IMG/VR virus record: IMGVR_UViG_3300048813_000140
Span: 114,702 to 175,837 of that record
Length of the DNA stretch: 61,136 nucleotides
Direction: 5' to 3' (one strand)
Source of the DNA: a virus
Of the stretch, positions 32,786 through 41,232 are shown one piece after another. A model generated the notes under the pieces. That model worked only from the letters and a program-made list of their open reading frames with translations, did no database searches and was not told where the DNA came from. The translations under genes were made by a program, and so were the position numbers. How positions within the stretch are numbered: the stretch's first letter is position 1; each line of letters opens with the position of its first letter.

Positions 32786-32925
32786 GCGGTTATGAAAAAT
32801 TTACAGTAGTCATTAAGATGTTAGCTACGGCTGCAATGGTATTCAAAACACTTTATTTTGGTCCTGTAGGCGCTGCATCAGGCGCTTGTGATGGATTGAT
32901 ATTCGCTGCCATCTGGTTCTTTTGA
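32782..32925 (+). CDS. Small membrane protein
   Basis: A 47-residue gene. After a short polar start the product is hydrophobic over most of its length (VVIKMLATAAMVFK, then AASGACDGLIFAAIWFF), suggesting one or two membrane segments. It starts in an ATGA overlap and stops seven bases before the polymerase gene, whose GAGGTAA site overlaps its end. Confidence 0.45.
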   Translation: MSGYEKFTVVIKMLATAAMVFKTLYFGPVGAASGACDGLIFAAIWFF

Positions 32926-32931
32926 GGTAAC

Positions 32932-35790
32932 ATGGAAACTAATCTAGCTACAAGTCCACACTGTCACGTTGAGAGCCATTTAACCAGTAGCACGCTGGGC
33001 ACCTTCATTGATAAAGCCAAAGCGCTAAAACGTACACACTTCGCATACACCGATAGCGGTGGACTATCATCAGCCCTAAAAGCCTATAGTATGTGCAAAA
33101 AGAAGGGCTTAAAGTTCATTGCAGGCCTGGAATTCTACTTCAAAGATCCGCAATGTCCTTTTGTGTCAGGTACTCCGGCAGACCGTTGTAAATATTTCAC
33201 GGCTTCTATTTATTGCAAAGACCAAGCCGCCTACCAAGCACTCTGCAAATTGGTATCCAAGCCAGATTTCGCCAAAATCCAAATGTACGAAGAGTCACAG
33301 CAGCTGTGGACCTGGAAGGACTTAGAACATATGTCTAAGTTCAATGTAAGCCTGGTACTTAGCGGACCACACTGCATGGTTGGGAAACCTATGCTCGCTG
33401 GTCATGCAGATATAGGACAAAATGTATTCCTAAAATTGAAAGAAATCTTCAAAGAAGACCTATGGGTGGCACTATTGGCTGAGCCCTGGACTAAGAAATG
33501 GTCAAATGTCGTAGAGATCAAGTATACTGACGGCACCAAAGAATCGCTCATGTCAGATACTATACTGGCTACCAATCGATCTCGTAGGATTAAAGCTGCC
33601 GACTTAAGCAAAAAATCTGGTCACACTACCGTGAAGTCCAAAACCGTAGGACTCGCCTATACGGAAATCAACAAAGACATTGATAGCATAAGATCGCACA
33701 GCGGATTCTTACCACTCCCAGGCGGAGACGCCACCCTAAAGGTCAACAAATTCCTAATGGCCTTAGCTAATAAGCATGATAACTTTGTCATGGTCTCAGA
33801 TTACGCGTACTATGCCTCAAAAGACGATAAAATCGTGCAAACGATGAAATTAGAAGGAAATAACAAGCTACAGCCCAATTTGTACATGAAAGATTTTGTG
33901 GAAATGGGCAGGTACCTCGTTGATGTTTTGGGCATTGACGAATTGCAAGCTTCAGTCTATCTGAACAACAATGCTTCCTGGGCTAAGGATTTTGATAACT
34001 TTTCTCTAAAGTACGAGATGAAATTGGTCAATTCTGATGAAGATCCCTATCAAAAGGCTATGGGTTTAATTCGGAAAAATGGACGCATGCAGTGGGATAA
34101 TCCCGTATGGATGGATAGGCTCAAAGAAGAATTCAATGTTTTGGCCAAAAATCCTGTAAAGAACTTCTTGCCATATTTCTTCCCTATTATTGGGGTTAAC
34201 GAGTTCTATAAGAAAAACAATAAGTTGGTGGGTGTTGCCAGGGGATCTGCCGGTGGATCGCTTCTGTGCTACCTCATGGGTGTTACGAATTTAAACCCTA
34301 TGAAGTATAATTTAAGCTTCAGTCGATTCATGTCTTTAGATCGTATCAAGAACGGTGACTGGCCCGACGTGGACTCTGACTATTCTGACAAGACCCTCCT
34401 GTTCGACAAAGACGGCGTGCCAGGCTACTTGAATCAGACTTATGGTGCTGGTATGGCCCAGGTGGGAACAAAGTCAACCATACGCCTTAAAAGCGCAATA
34501 AAAGATACGAACCGATATTTCAATGGATCAGTCGAGCCCGAAATTGAAGTTTTTACAAAAGGTCTGCCCCAACCACCGCAAGGCGTCACAGATGCAAAAT
34601 TCGTGTTTGGTTACGAAGACGACGAGGGAAATCACATCCCAGGTCTGATTGAACAATCCGAGGACTTACAGAAATACATCGAAAAGCGACCAGATGAATG
34701 GGCTATCGTAAGTAAGGCTATGGGGCTCACCAGATCTCAGTCCGTACATGCCTGTGCCGTTCTATTGTCCAGTATTCCTCTCGATGATATCATTCCCCTA
34801 AGAGAAGGTCACATAACGCAGTATGAGGCTAAAGAAACCGAAACTGCGGGACTTATTAAATATGACTTCCTGGGAGTCGATCAAGTCTTGGATATTGAAG
34901 TTTGTTTAAAACTGCTCAATAAAAGAAATGGCGATGATTTTGAAATTGGCTATTTTATGCACAATGGACAAAAATTAAACATTTGGGATCTTCCAGAAGA
35001 TCTAGATGTTCACAAAAGCATTTGGGGCGGCGAAACTGCTACCATATTTCAGCTACATACTCCTACCATGATTCCAGTCGTAAAGGAAATATTACCACAA
35101 TCAGTGGAAGACATATCAACTATTTTAGCCCTGAATCGTCCTGGTCCTATAGATTATATCGATGAAAATACTGGCAGAAACATGGTTCAAGAGTATATTT
35201 GTCGTCGTAAGGGCGAAAGCGAACCAGATTTTCCAGAATTAGCTAAACTTATCCCTGAGACCTATGGCGTAATCGTATTCCAAGAACAGCAGTTGAAAAT
35301 CGCCAAAGAAGTGGGTGGCATGGCTCCCGATCAGGCAGAAAATCTTAGAAGACTGTTTGCAAAGAAGAAAAAAGTTGAAGCTTTAGAAATGAAGCCCATT
35401 TTCATGAAAACTGCAGTCGACAAATTAGGCAAAGAAAAGGCTGAGAAACTTTGGGCCATGATGGAGACATTTGCTAGGTATTCTTTTAACTGCATAGGAG
35501 AAGATCAGAAAATACTAACAAAAACAGGACATTATACGATCAAGGAAATTTCAGACAACCCTCGGCTTTACGATGTCGCATGCATTGACATATGCAATAG
35601 TAATCTTACGTATGAGAAACCGTCTTTTGGGGCTGAAAAGGGTACTAAAGAAGTGTGGACAGTAGAATTAAACGATGGTACTATAATTGAAGCAACTCCA
35701 GACCATAGATTTTGGTCCGAAGGAAGTTGGATAACCTTAAAAGACATAGTAGAACAGGAGTTGCCATTCTGTGTCGTTAAAACAGATTAA
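32932..35790 (+). CDS. dnaE-n: DNA polymerase III alpha, N-part fused to split-intein N-half
   Basis: 952 residues. Residues 1-853 are a family C DNA polymerase: a degenerate PHP-like start (SPHCHVESHL), the palm with GVARGSAGGSLL (~434) and the catalytic PDVDSDYSD (Asp479, Asp481, Asp483), then VHACAVLL and the fingers region up to ETFARYSFN. At Cys854 it switches to an intein N-half (CIGEDQKILT) and stops. The missing C-part is in the gene at 36762, so trans-splicing is required for a whole enzyme of ~1186 residues. The exonuclease just upstream is its likely proofreader. Confidence 0.92.
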   Translation: METNLATSPHCHVESHLTSSTLGTFIDKAKALKRTHFAYTDSGGLSSALKAYSMCKKKGLKFIAGLEFYFKDPQCPFVSGTPADRCKYFTASIYCKDQAAYQALCKLVSKPDFAKIQMYEESQQLWTWKDLEHMSKFNVSLVLSGPHCMVGKPMLAGHADIGQNVFLKLKEIFKEDLWVALLAEPWTKKWSNVVEIKYTDGTKESLMSDTILATNRSRRIKAADLSKKSGHTTVKSKTVGLAYTEINKDIDSIRSHSGFLPLPGGDATLKVNKFLMALANKHDNFVMVSDYAYYASKDDKIVQTMKLEGNNKLQPNLYMKDFVEMGRYLVDVLGIDELQASVYLNNNASWAKDFDNFSLKYEMKLVNSDEDPYQKAMGLIRKNGRMQWDNPVWMDRLKEEFNVLAKNPVKNFLPYFFPIIGVNEFYKKNNKLVGVARGSAGGSLLCYLMGVTNLNPMKYNLSFSRFMSLDRIKNGDWPDVDSDYSDKTLLFDKDGVPGYLNQTYGAGMAQVGTKSTIRLKSAIKDTNRYFNGSVEPEIEVFTKGLPQPPQGVTDAKFVFGYEDDEGNHIPGLIEQSEDLQKYIEKRPDEWAIVSKAMGLTRSQSVHACAVLLSSIPLDDIIPLREGHITQYEAKETETAGLIKYDFLGVDQVLDIEVCLKLLNKRNGDDFEIGYFMHNGQKLNIWDLPEDLDVHKSIWGGETATIFQLHTPTMIPVVKEILPQSVEDISTILALNRPGPIDYIDENTGRNMVQEYICRRKGESEPDFPELAKLIPETYGVIVFQEQQLKIAKEVGGMAPDQAENLRRLFAKKKKVEALEMKPIFMKTAVDKLGKEKAEKLWAMMETFARYSFNCIGEDQKILTKTGHYTIKEISDNPRLYDVACIDICNSNLTYEKPSFGAEKGTKEVWTVELNDGTIIEATPDHRFWSEGSWITLKDIVEQELPFCVVKTD
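35491..35787 (+). other. Split intein, N-half (IntN)
   Basis: Codes for 99 residues from the splicing nucleophile Cys (tgc 35491-35493). Block A is CIGEDQKILTKTG. Block B is DGTIIEATPDHRFW with the conserved Thr and His that activate the N-junction. It ends at a normal stop after CVVKTD. The length fits other split IntN pieces (about 90-120 residues). Confidence 0.9.
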
Positions 35791-36838
35791 GTGTTATTGC
35801 GGAAGATATATAGCTATAAGGGTTCTTAAAAAACACTTAGAATCCAATATTGTGGACCATGATCGATCCTTTGTAGATTGGTGTACACACATAATAAATC
35901 TTATGAGAGTTAATAGATGGGCATGGGAAAAATCTAAAGGGGTAAATGCTATCAGCGATAGATTTTGGGGTTTTAGAGTACTGTCTAAAGAATGTTTAAT
36001 AGAGGATTTCGCATTTGAATCGCCAAGACCTAAAGGCGTTGCCCCAAAACCTCAATATGATAAAATGTCTAAAAATAGACTTGGTGACGGAAATCCTGCA
36101 TTCAAAAATATAGAAATCTACGATATGGAAGAATTGAAAATATTTGCACAACACGAATTCCAAAAATTAGGAAACAATGAGAGACGATTTCGTTTGTTAG
36201 AAAACATACTAAGAGAAAAATTTCCAGATTTTAGATATAATTTCTATGGAAAATTTAGAGAAAACGACGAAACAAGAGGACACAATTCTAGAAATAAAAT
36301 TTTGGCATTTTTATTAGACAAAGACATTTTTTGGATCGTGGATGCTAAAGCCAAGGATCGCGGCAAATTAATAAAAGTAGGTCAAGACAAATCTCCCAAA
36401 AAGCATTTAATTCTAAACGCTGGGAAAAATGTATTAAAAGGACATACCAGCTTGCCACATAAAATATTGTACAATATGGTTAAGTTCTTAGATCCTATGG
36501 CGAAAATAGAAAAACAAATAGATTATAGAGATACATGGAAAAGTTACGATATTTACAGTCCAGAAAAGAATATTTTAATTGAAATGCATGGCCATATGTG
36601 GCACGACACAAATAAATGTAAGAAAAACCTCATACCGTTAGTTTTTAAAAACGTAAAGAATGACGAAATAAAGAAAGAGTTAGCTCTTTTAAATAGTTTT
36701 AGGTACGAAGTATTCTGGGATGATCAAACCGATATGTGGGAAAATAAATTAGAGGAAATATATGGAAGAAAATCAAAAACCTATGAAGAAGCTTTTTGTG
36801 AAGAGAATAATAAAAAAAGAACAAAAAAGGGTATATGA
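35771..36838 (+). CDS. Free-standing EDxHD (Vsr-like) homing endonuclease
   Basis: A 355-residue protein lodged between the two intein halves. It has an N-terminal Cys/His knuckle (CYCGRYIAIRVLKKHL), a middle DNA-binding repeat-like stretch with MSKNRLGDGNPAF, and a C-terminal Vsr-like nuclease: SYDIYSPEKN, ILIEMHGHMWHD, matching the Asp, Glu, His, Asp pattern of EDxHD homing enzymes. It has a GTG start at 35771 with GGAG upstream. It overlaps the end of the first polymerase gene by 20 bases and the start of the second by 77. It would cut intein-less dnaE alleles to spread the element. Confidence 0.82.
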   Translation: MSLKQIKCYCGRYIAIRVLKKHLESNIVDHDRSFVDWCTHIINLMRVNRWAWEKSKGVNAISDRFWGFRVLSKECLIEDFAFESPRPKGVAPKPQYDKMSKNRLGDGNPAFKNIEIYDMEELKIFAQHEFQKLGNNERRFRLLENILREKFPDFRYNFYGKFRENDETRGHNSRNKILAFLLDKDIFWIVDAKAKDRGKLIKVGQDKSPKKHLILNAGKNVLKGHTSLPHKILYNMVKFLDPMAKIEKQIDYRDTWKSYDIYSPEKNILIEMHGHMWHDTNKCKKNLIPLVFKNVKNDEIKKELALLNSFRYEVFWDDQTDMWENKLEEIYGRKSKTYEEAFCEENNKKRTKKGI

Positions 36839-36896
36839 TATAGAAATGCCATCTCATCACAATTTTGTACTTGAAAATGGCGTAGTAGCCCACAAC
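36762..36896 (+). other. Split intein, C-half (IntC)
   Basis: Codes for 45 residues. Block F is RVYDIEMPSHHNFVLEN and block G is GVVAHN, ending in the His-Asn pair that cyclises. The next codon is Cys (tgt 36897-36899), the C-junction nucleophile. The ATG at 36762 has GAGGA six bases upstream; a later ATG at 36783 would give 38 residues. Confidence 0.9.
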
Positions 36897-37898
36897 TGTT
36901 CGCATTCTACAGCTTACGCCATTATCGCATACGCGTCTATGTACCTGAAATATCACTATCCTTTGGATTGGTGGTCGGCAGTACTCACAAATGCTACAGA
37001 ACAAGAAATCACCGGCAAATTCTGGCCATATGTCAAAGATATGGTCACGGCACCCGATATCAACCTATCTTCCGACGTAATGGTTCCAGACCATTTGAAC
37101 AATAAGATCAGATCTAAACTTGGCGTTATTCGTGGCATGGGCGATGCAACTCTTGACCCTATCGTCGCGGGCAGGCCTTACAAAGACATCAGGGATTACG
37201 TCGACAAAGAAGTGGCTGGCGATAGCCTTACCCACAAGCTTATACATGTTGGAGTCCTAGACAGTTTGTTCCCTCCAAGGACCAACCTACTGGAAAAGCT
37301 CAAGATGTACGAAGACGCCGTAGAAGCCAAAGCATTTGCGGATAAGTCCAAGAAAGCCAAAGCTGAAGGTAGGAAAATCAGAGCCTTGCAACCAAAACCA
37401 GGCAAGATTCCAGAAGAGTACATTGGATTAGAAAAGACTCCTATGAAAGAAGCTGCTATGAAAAAGGCAGTTCTTCCCAGCTTACCCATCGACTTGCATG
37501 CTCTTGGTAAGAGTCATTCCAGAGTCCTTGATACAAGTATGGATCTTCCGATGGTTCTGAATAGTAAAAATTACAAAAGTCTTCTGGTGAGCGGCGATAA
37601 GCTAAAAAGAATTGACGAGTTGGACGGCGATAGCCTTAATAAGGATCTATACATTGCGTCAACCTGCTTCATCGTAAAAGCTGAAGAGTTCTCATTTCAA
37701 AATGGCACCAAACGCGCATTGAAGCTGATATTGGACGTTGATGGCTACGTATCTGAAAAGGTTAAATGGCCTAGCTACGATTCTGGCGAACTCGAATACC
37801 CTAAGGAACTCAAACGTGGGGTTATTGCAACAATTTTTTTCAAGAAACGTGTGGGCAAAAAGGACGTTTCTATGACCGATATTTTTGTAGAGTCTTGA
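36762..37898 (+). CDS. dnaE-c: Split-intein C-half fused to DNA polymerase III alpha C-part
   Basis: 378 residues. The first 45 are the intein C-half. From Cys46 the polymerase resumes with CSHSTAYAIIAYASMYLKYHYP, the invariant SHSxAYA block of family C polymerases, then the helix-hairpin-helix region (LGVIRGMGDATLDPI) and an OB-fold-like segment (KDLYIASTCFIVK...FSFQNGTK). The product has no catalytic Asp of its own, so it needs ligation to the N-part. Translation starts inside the homing endonuclease gene. Confidence 0.92.
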   Translation: MEENQKPMKKLFVKRIIKKEQKRVYDIEMPSHHNFVLENGVVAHNCSHSTAYAIIAYASMYLKYHYPLDWWSAVLTNATEQEITGKFWPYVKDMVTAPDINLSSDVMVPDHLNNKIRSKLGVIRGMGDATLDPIVAGRPYKDIRDYVDKEVAGDSLTHKLIHVGVLDSLFPPRTNLLEKLKMYEDAVEAKAFADKSKKAKAEGRKIRALQPKPGKIPEEYIGLEKTPMKEAAMKKAVLPSLPIDLHALGKSHSRVLDTSMDLPMVLNSKNYKSLLVSGDKLKRIDELDGDSLNKDLYIASTCFIVKAEEFSFQNGTKRALKLILDVDGYVSEKVKWPSYDSGELEYPKELKRGVIATIFFKKRVGKKDVSMTDIFVES

Positions 37899-37923
37899 CA
37901 TTAATCTCGAACTGGGATATAAT
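37895..37923 (+). promoter_or_regulatory. Consensus promoter, leaderless subtilase gene
   Basis: TTGACA (37895-37900), 17 bp, TATAAT (37918-37923), a perfect sigma-70 consensus. The predicted +1 is 37930, the A of the ATG, so the message has no leader. It lies inside the end of the dnaE-c gene and the short gap after it. Confidence 0.7.
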
Positions 37924-37929
37924 CAAAAT

Positions 37930-38736
37930 ATGAAGATCTTTATAGGTGTTGCCATAGTTCAAATCATTATAATTGCGTGGGTAGGGATTATTATTTCTGG
38001 GTGTACGGAACCTGAAGTCATTCCAAAATCATTCCACAAGCCAAAGATGGTGCAGAAATGTAATAAAAGACCTCTTGTAGTAGCTATCATAGATACTGGA
38101 TTTGGATATAGGGGACTTGGCAAAGAAGCTCATCTTTGTAAATTTGGGCACAAGGATTTTTCACTATTTCCAAACACTACCACGGAATACGATACCAAAG
38201 ATCCAGTACCTCTGGATACACATGGTCATGGTACCAACGTAGCCGGAATTATTGATTATTACGGACAACAAACCGATACAAACTTCTGTATGGTGATTTT
38301 AAAGTATTACGATCCAAAATCTGCTGGAGTGGACAATATGGCCGCCAGCGTTTCTGCCATAAGATATGCCAAAAATATCGATGCAGATTTCATAAATTAT
38401 AGTGGCGGTGGACTATATAGGTCCGAAGACGAAGCTGAGGCAGTAACGGCATTCATAGACAATGGCGGTATTTTTGTGGCCGCTGCTGGAAATGAATATT
38501 CTAACATCGATAAGCACCCATACTATCCAGCCATGGCAGATCTTAGAACCTTTATCATTGGTGGAACATACCCTAGCGGCGAACATATGAAGACGTCTAA
38601 CTACGGGGAATCAATTACAAAATGGGAAATTGGATCTGATGTAATTGGATTTGGAATTAGAATGACTGGAACTAGTCAGGCCACCGCAACTGCCACAGGC
38701 AAACTTGTCGCTAGAATAAAGAACGATTGTAATTAA
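37930..38736 (+). CDS. Subtilisin-like serine protease lipoprotein
   Basis: A 268-residue protein with a hydrophobic signal helix and lipobox IIS-Gly-Cys at ~24, then a compact subtilase domain: Asp55 in AIIDTGFG, His98 in DTHGHGTNVAG, oxyanion region with AAAGNE, Ser249 in TGTSQATATATG. No propeptide domain is evident. It would be anchored at the cell surface or periplasm. A consensus promoter with no leader implies strong expression of its own. Roles in excluding rival phages or in lysis are inferences. Confidence 0.85.
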   Translation: MKIFIGVAIVQIIIIAWVGIIISGCTEPEVIPKSFHKPKMVQKCNKRPLVVAIIDTGFGYRGLGKEAHLCKFGHKDFSLFPNTTTEYDTKDPVPLDTHGHGTNVAGIIDYYGQQTDTNFCMVILKYYDPKSAGVDNMAASVSAIRYAKNIDADFINYSGGGLYRSEDEAEAVTAFIDNGGIFVAAAGNEYSNIDKHPYYPAMADLRTFIIGGTYPSGEHMKTSNYGESITKWEIGSDVIGFGIRMTGTSQATATATGKLVARIKNDCN

Positions 38737-38742
38737 TAATTA

Positions 38743-38772
38743 TTGACTTTATCTGTACCGATATGATATAGT
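38743..38772 (+). promoter_or_regulatory. Promoter ahead of the ssDNA-binding protein operon
   Basis: TTGACT (38743-38748), 18 bp, TATAGT (38767-38772) preceded by TGA. The transcript would start near 38779, leaving a short leader with AGGAG (38781-38785) before the ATG at 38791. It drives an abundant-looking gene pair (38791 and the gp32-like gene). Confidence 0.6.
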
Positions 38773-38790
38773 CTAAACACAGGAGAATAC

Positions 38791-39558
38791 ATGTCATTAG
38801 AAGCAATTTTAAAAGAGATCAAAGTCCAGAAACCCTTCGCAGAAGAAAACGTGGACAACGGACCAGCAGAAACCTTGAACGGTCGTCGTGGGCGCAAACA
38901 TCAAGCTATTGAGCAAATCATGCAGCTTAAACGTGCCTATAAACAGAATATGCTGAAAACTTCAGCTTTTGTAATTGTTACAGGAAGCCTACGAAAAGAA
39001 TTTGAGGAAATTGCCACAAACAAGAAGTTCAAACTGTTTTCTGCAGATCCAGAGCTATTCTACAATGATCTTGCTAATCGTGTTCCTCCTTCTATGTATC
39101 AGGGCAATGAGAGCGTAGTAAACATGTTCGATATCCTTGGTAGACATCTAGAAGATAAAATGAATGAGTTGGACGTTTTTGAGTACAATCAGCTGATCTT
39201 TAAAGCCAAATATGTCAAATCCATTAAAAACCCCAAAGAATTTTCTGGACTGATTAAAGAAGCTATCAACGAGCAAATGGGTGCGGAAATCGTAGGTATC
39301 CAGTCAGTGACCTCGATCATCGACAAAGCTATCGAAGCTAACCACTTCGGCACCACCACCTCGATTATTTTGGGAACCGATGACGAAAGTTTAGTAACGG
39401 ATCTGACAAGAGATCTTGAAAAACTTACAAATCGTATTTTCCTAGTAGTAGCTGGAGAATCGAAAGTTAAGGCTCCGGCAACTGTTACACTGCAAGAAGT
39501 GACTGAAAAGACTGCAAAACAGGCCCTAGATACCATTAGAAGCATGATGAAACGATAA
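38791..39558 (+). CDS. Hypothetical protein upstream of SSB
   Basis: A 255-residue alpha/beta protein with no recognised motif. Middle segments alternate helices with strands (KTSAFVIVTGS, RIFLVVAGES). It has its own promoter and a good AGGAG site, and precedes the ssDNA-binding protein, so it may be a replication-associated protein made in quantity. Function unknown. Confidence 0.55.
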   Translation: MSLEAILKEIKVQKPFAEENVDNGPAETLNGRRGRKHQAIEQIMQLKRAYKQNMLKTSAFVIVTGSLRKEFEEIATNKKFKLFSADPELFYNDLANRVPPSMYQGNESVVNMFDILGRHLEDKMNELDVFEYNQLIFKAKYVKSIKNPKEFSGLIKEAINEQMGAEIVGIQSVTSIIDKAIEANHFGTTTSIILGTDDESLVTDLTRDLEKLTNRIFLVVAGESKVKAPATVTLQEVTEKTAKQALDTIRSMMKR

Positions 39559-39606
39559 TTGAAAGATTTAATTAATCAAATAACTAACCATAAGATGGAG
39601 AGAAAG

Positions 39607-40680
39607 ATGTCAAAACCTAAGATCGGTAAACCCAAACGCGGCGGAGTCAAAAAGAATTATTGGAAACTGAAAGATGGATCAGCTGTCTACGGAATCCTGC
39701 CTCCTTTTGGAGATTTGGCCGATGATGGAATCTGGAGCGTCTACTATAAAGTGCAATACGGATATAAAAATCCAGAAGGCAAAAGTCGCGCTTTTAATGG
39801 CTGCGAAGTCAAAAATCGCAAACCGCCCTATATGACTGAAATTCCTGATGCTGCCACAGATCGCATCTCCATGCTTAAAGGCAAGCTTGAAGCCGCAAAA
39901 GTGGCCAAAGACGACAAGACCAAAACAGCACTGCTGAAGCTTGTGGGTGGACCCAAATCCCAGTACAACACCGATAGCAATCATTACCTCAACGCAATCG
40001 ACTTGCAAGGTAACATTGGTATCTTGAAACTTCGCCACAAAGCATTTCAAGCTTTGAAGGCTGAAATTGAAAAATTAGAGAAAAAAGGCGTGATTCCCCA
40101 CGGTGTTGAAAATCGTAGATTTTTCACATTCACCAGAACCGGCAACGCTATGGATACAACCTTCAAAGTTGATGTCTATAAAGAAGTTGTGGCCACAAAA
40201 GAATTTGGCGATGTTGAACGTGATGTAGTTCACACTCTGACAGATGAAATCCTGGAACGTCTTAGCGATGAAGCTGGAAAACTGGACACACTCTATAAAA
40301 GCCCAACATCGGAACAAGTTGCCCAGATCGTTGCTGAATCTGACCTAAAAACAGGTATTTCTCCCAACATCGACAACATCCTTGGTTTTACCAGTAACGA
40401 CGAAGAAGAACCGGCAGATGACGGTGATGAAGAGCCAAACCCTGGCGAAACATCGAAGATGGCTAAATCCGCAGCTGCAGCGGCACCCGTAGCCCAAGAA
40501 GCTGCTCCCGCAATTACTCCAGAAGTAGTTCAAGAAGAAACAAAGCCCACAGTCGCAAAGATCGTAGAGGCGAAGAAAGAGACCCCCGCAGTAGCCCAGG
40601 CTTCCGCAAAGCCTACTACAGCAGAAGCATTATCAGGCATGAGTGATGCCGATTTTCTTAAGTACTTAGACGTACCCTAA
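39607..40680 (+). CDS. gp32-like single-stranded DNA-binding protein
   Basis: A 358-residue protein that coats ssDNA. Basic N-terminus (KPKIGKPKRGGVKK), then the core beginning YWKLKDGSAVYGILPPFGDL, which is the usual opening of gp32-type proteins in many phages. The C-terminal third is acidic and Ala/Pro-rich, ending in the conserved-looking tip DADFLKYLDVP that would bind partner proteins. I chose ATG 39607 with GGAG upstream; a TTG at 39559 begins an in-frame extension with no recognisable sequence. Confidence 0.72.
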   Translation: MSKPKIGKPKRGGVKKNYWKLKDGSAVYGILPPFGDLADDGIWSVYYKVQYGYKNPEGKSRAFNGCEVKNRKPPYMTEIPDAATDRISMLKGKLEAAKVAKDDKTKTALLKLVGGPKSQYNTDSNHYLNAIDLQGNIGILKLRHKAFQALKAEIEKLEKKGVIPHGVENRRFFTFTRTGNAMDTTFKVDVYKEVVATKEFGDVERDVVHTLTDEILERLSDEAGKLDTLYKSPTSEQVAQIVAESDLKTGISPNIDNILGFTSNDEEEPADDGDEEPNPGETSKMAKSAAAAAPVAQEAAPAITPEVVQEETKPTVAKIVEAKKETPAVAQASAKPTTAEALSGMSDADFLKYLDVP

Positions 40681-40692
40681 AAAGGAGCACAA

Positions 40693-41232
40693 GTGAGCGA
40701 TCAAGACGCCACTGCTCAGTCTGATAATCATAAGCTGGTCCTTACCTCGTTTGGTAAGGTTCCAGCCCTTTCTTTAGACATGAGTAAGATTCGAGAAGCT
40801 GAAAGTAGGATAATTGAGGCCAAAATGGTCAATCCTGCTACTTATGCAGACCTTGAGTCGGCATTTAATGAAGCGTACCGCGACCTTAAAAGGCACTTAA
40901 GTTCTATAGGATTTGCCCTTAACCAGGCAGAGAAGACTTTAGAAGAAACCAAATCAGATATTATTTTAGATAGATATCCTAAATTTTTAGAAGAAAAAGC
41001 TATCAAGAAGACCCAAGACAATGCGGACCTCCGCAAGGCCTTTATGGCTAGAGATCCTGAGTATTCGGCAGCCCTAGACAGACTGAATCAGCTTAAGGCC
41101 TTAGAGTCCAACTTTGATGGCAAGATAAAAGTACTAGAGAACACCTGTAGATACATGCGTAAGAAAATGGACTTACTACTGAGAAGCGGTATGTCTGGAG
41201 CTGACTATCACGTAACGTCGGGGAGAAAGTAA
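40693..41232 (+). CDS. Hypothetical coiled-coil protein
   Basis: A 179-residue helical protein with two long coiled-coil stretches (~35-95 and ~110-160), placed between SSB and recombinase genes. It may be a mediator that loads the recombinase, inferred from neighbours only. It has a GTG start with AAAGGAG upstream. Its stop overlaps the next ATG (TAATG). Confidence 0.5.
   Translation: MSDQDATAQSDNHKLVLTSFGKVPALSLDMSKIREAESRIIEAKMVNPATYADLESAFNEAYRDLKRHLSSIGFALNQAEKTLEETKSDIILDRYPKFLEEKAIKKTQDNADLRKAFMARDPEYSAALDRLNQLKALESNFDGKIKVLENTCRYMRKKMDLLLRSGMSGADYHVTSGRK

Noticed and set aside
36836-36846. TGATATAGA inside the intein C-half as a promoter for dnaE-c
   Set aside because: It encodes the conserved Tyr-Asp-Ile-Glu of intein block F and lies downstream of the chosen start codon, so it is coding sequence.
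36762-37898. The dnaE C-part as a pseudogene fragment
   Set aside because: It has a proper ribosome-binding site, a complete intein C-half and an intact C-terminus that continues the polymerase exactly, so it is a functional split half rather than debris.
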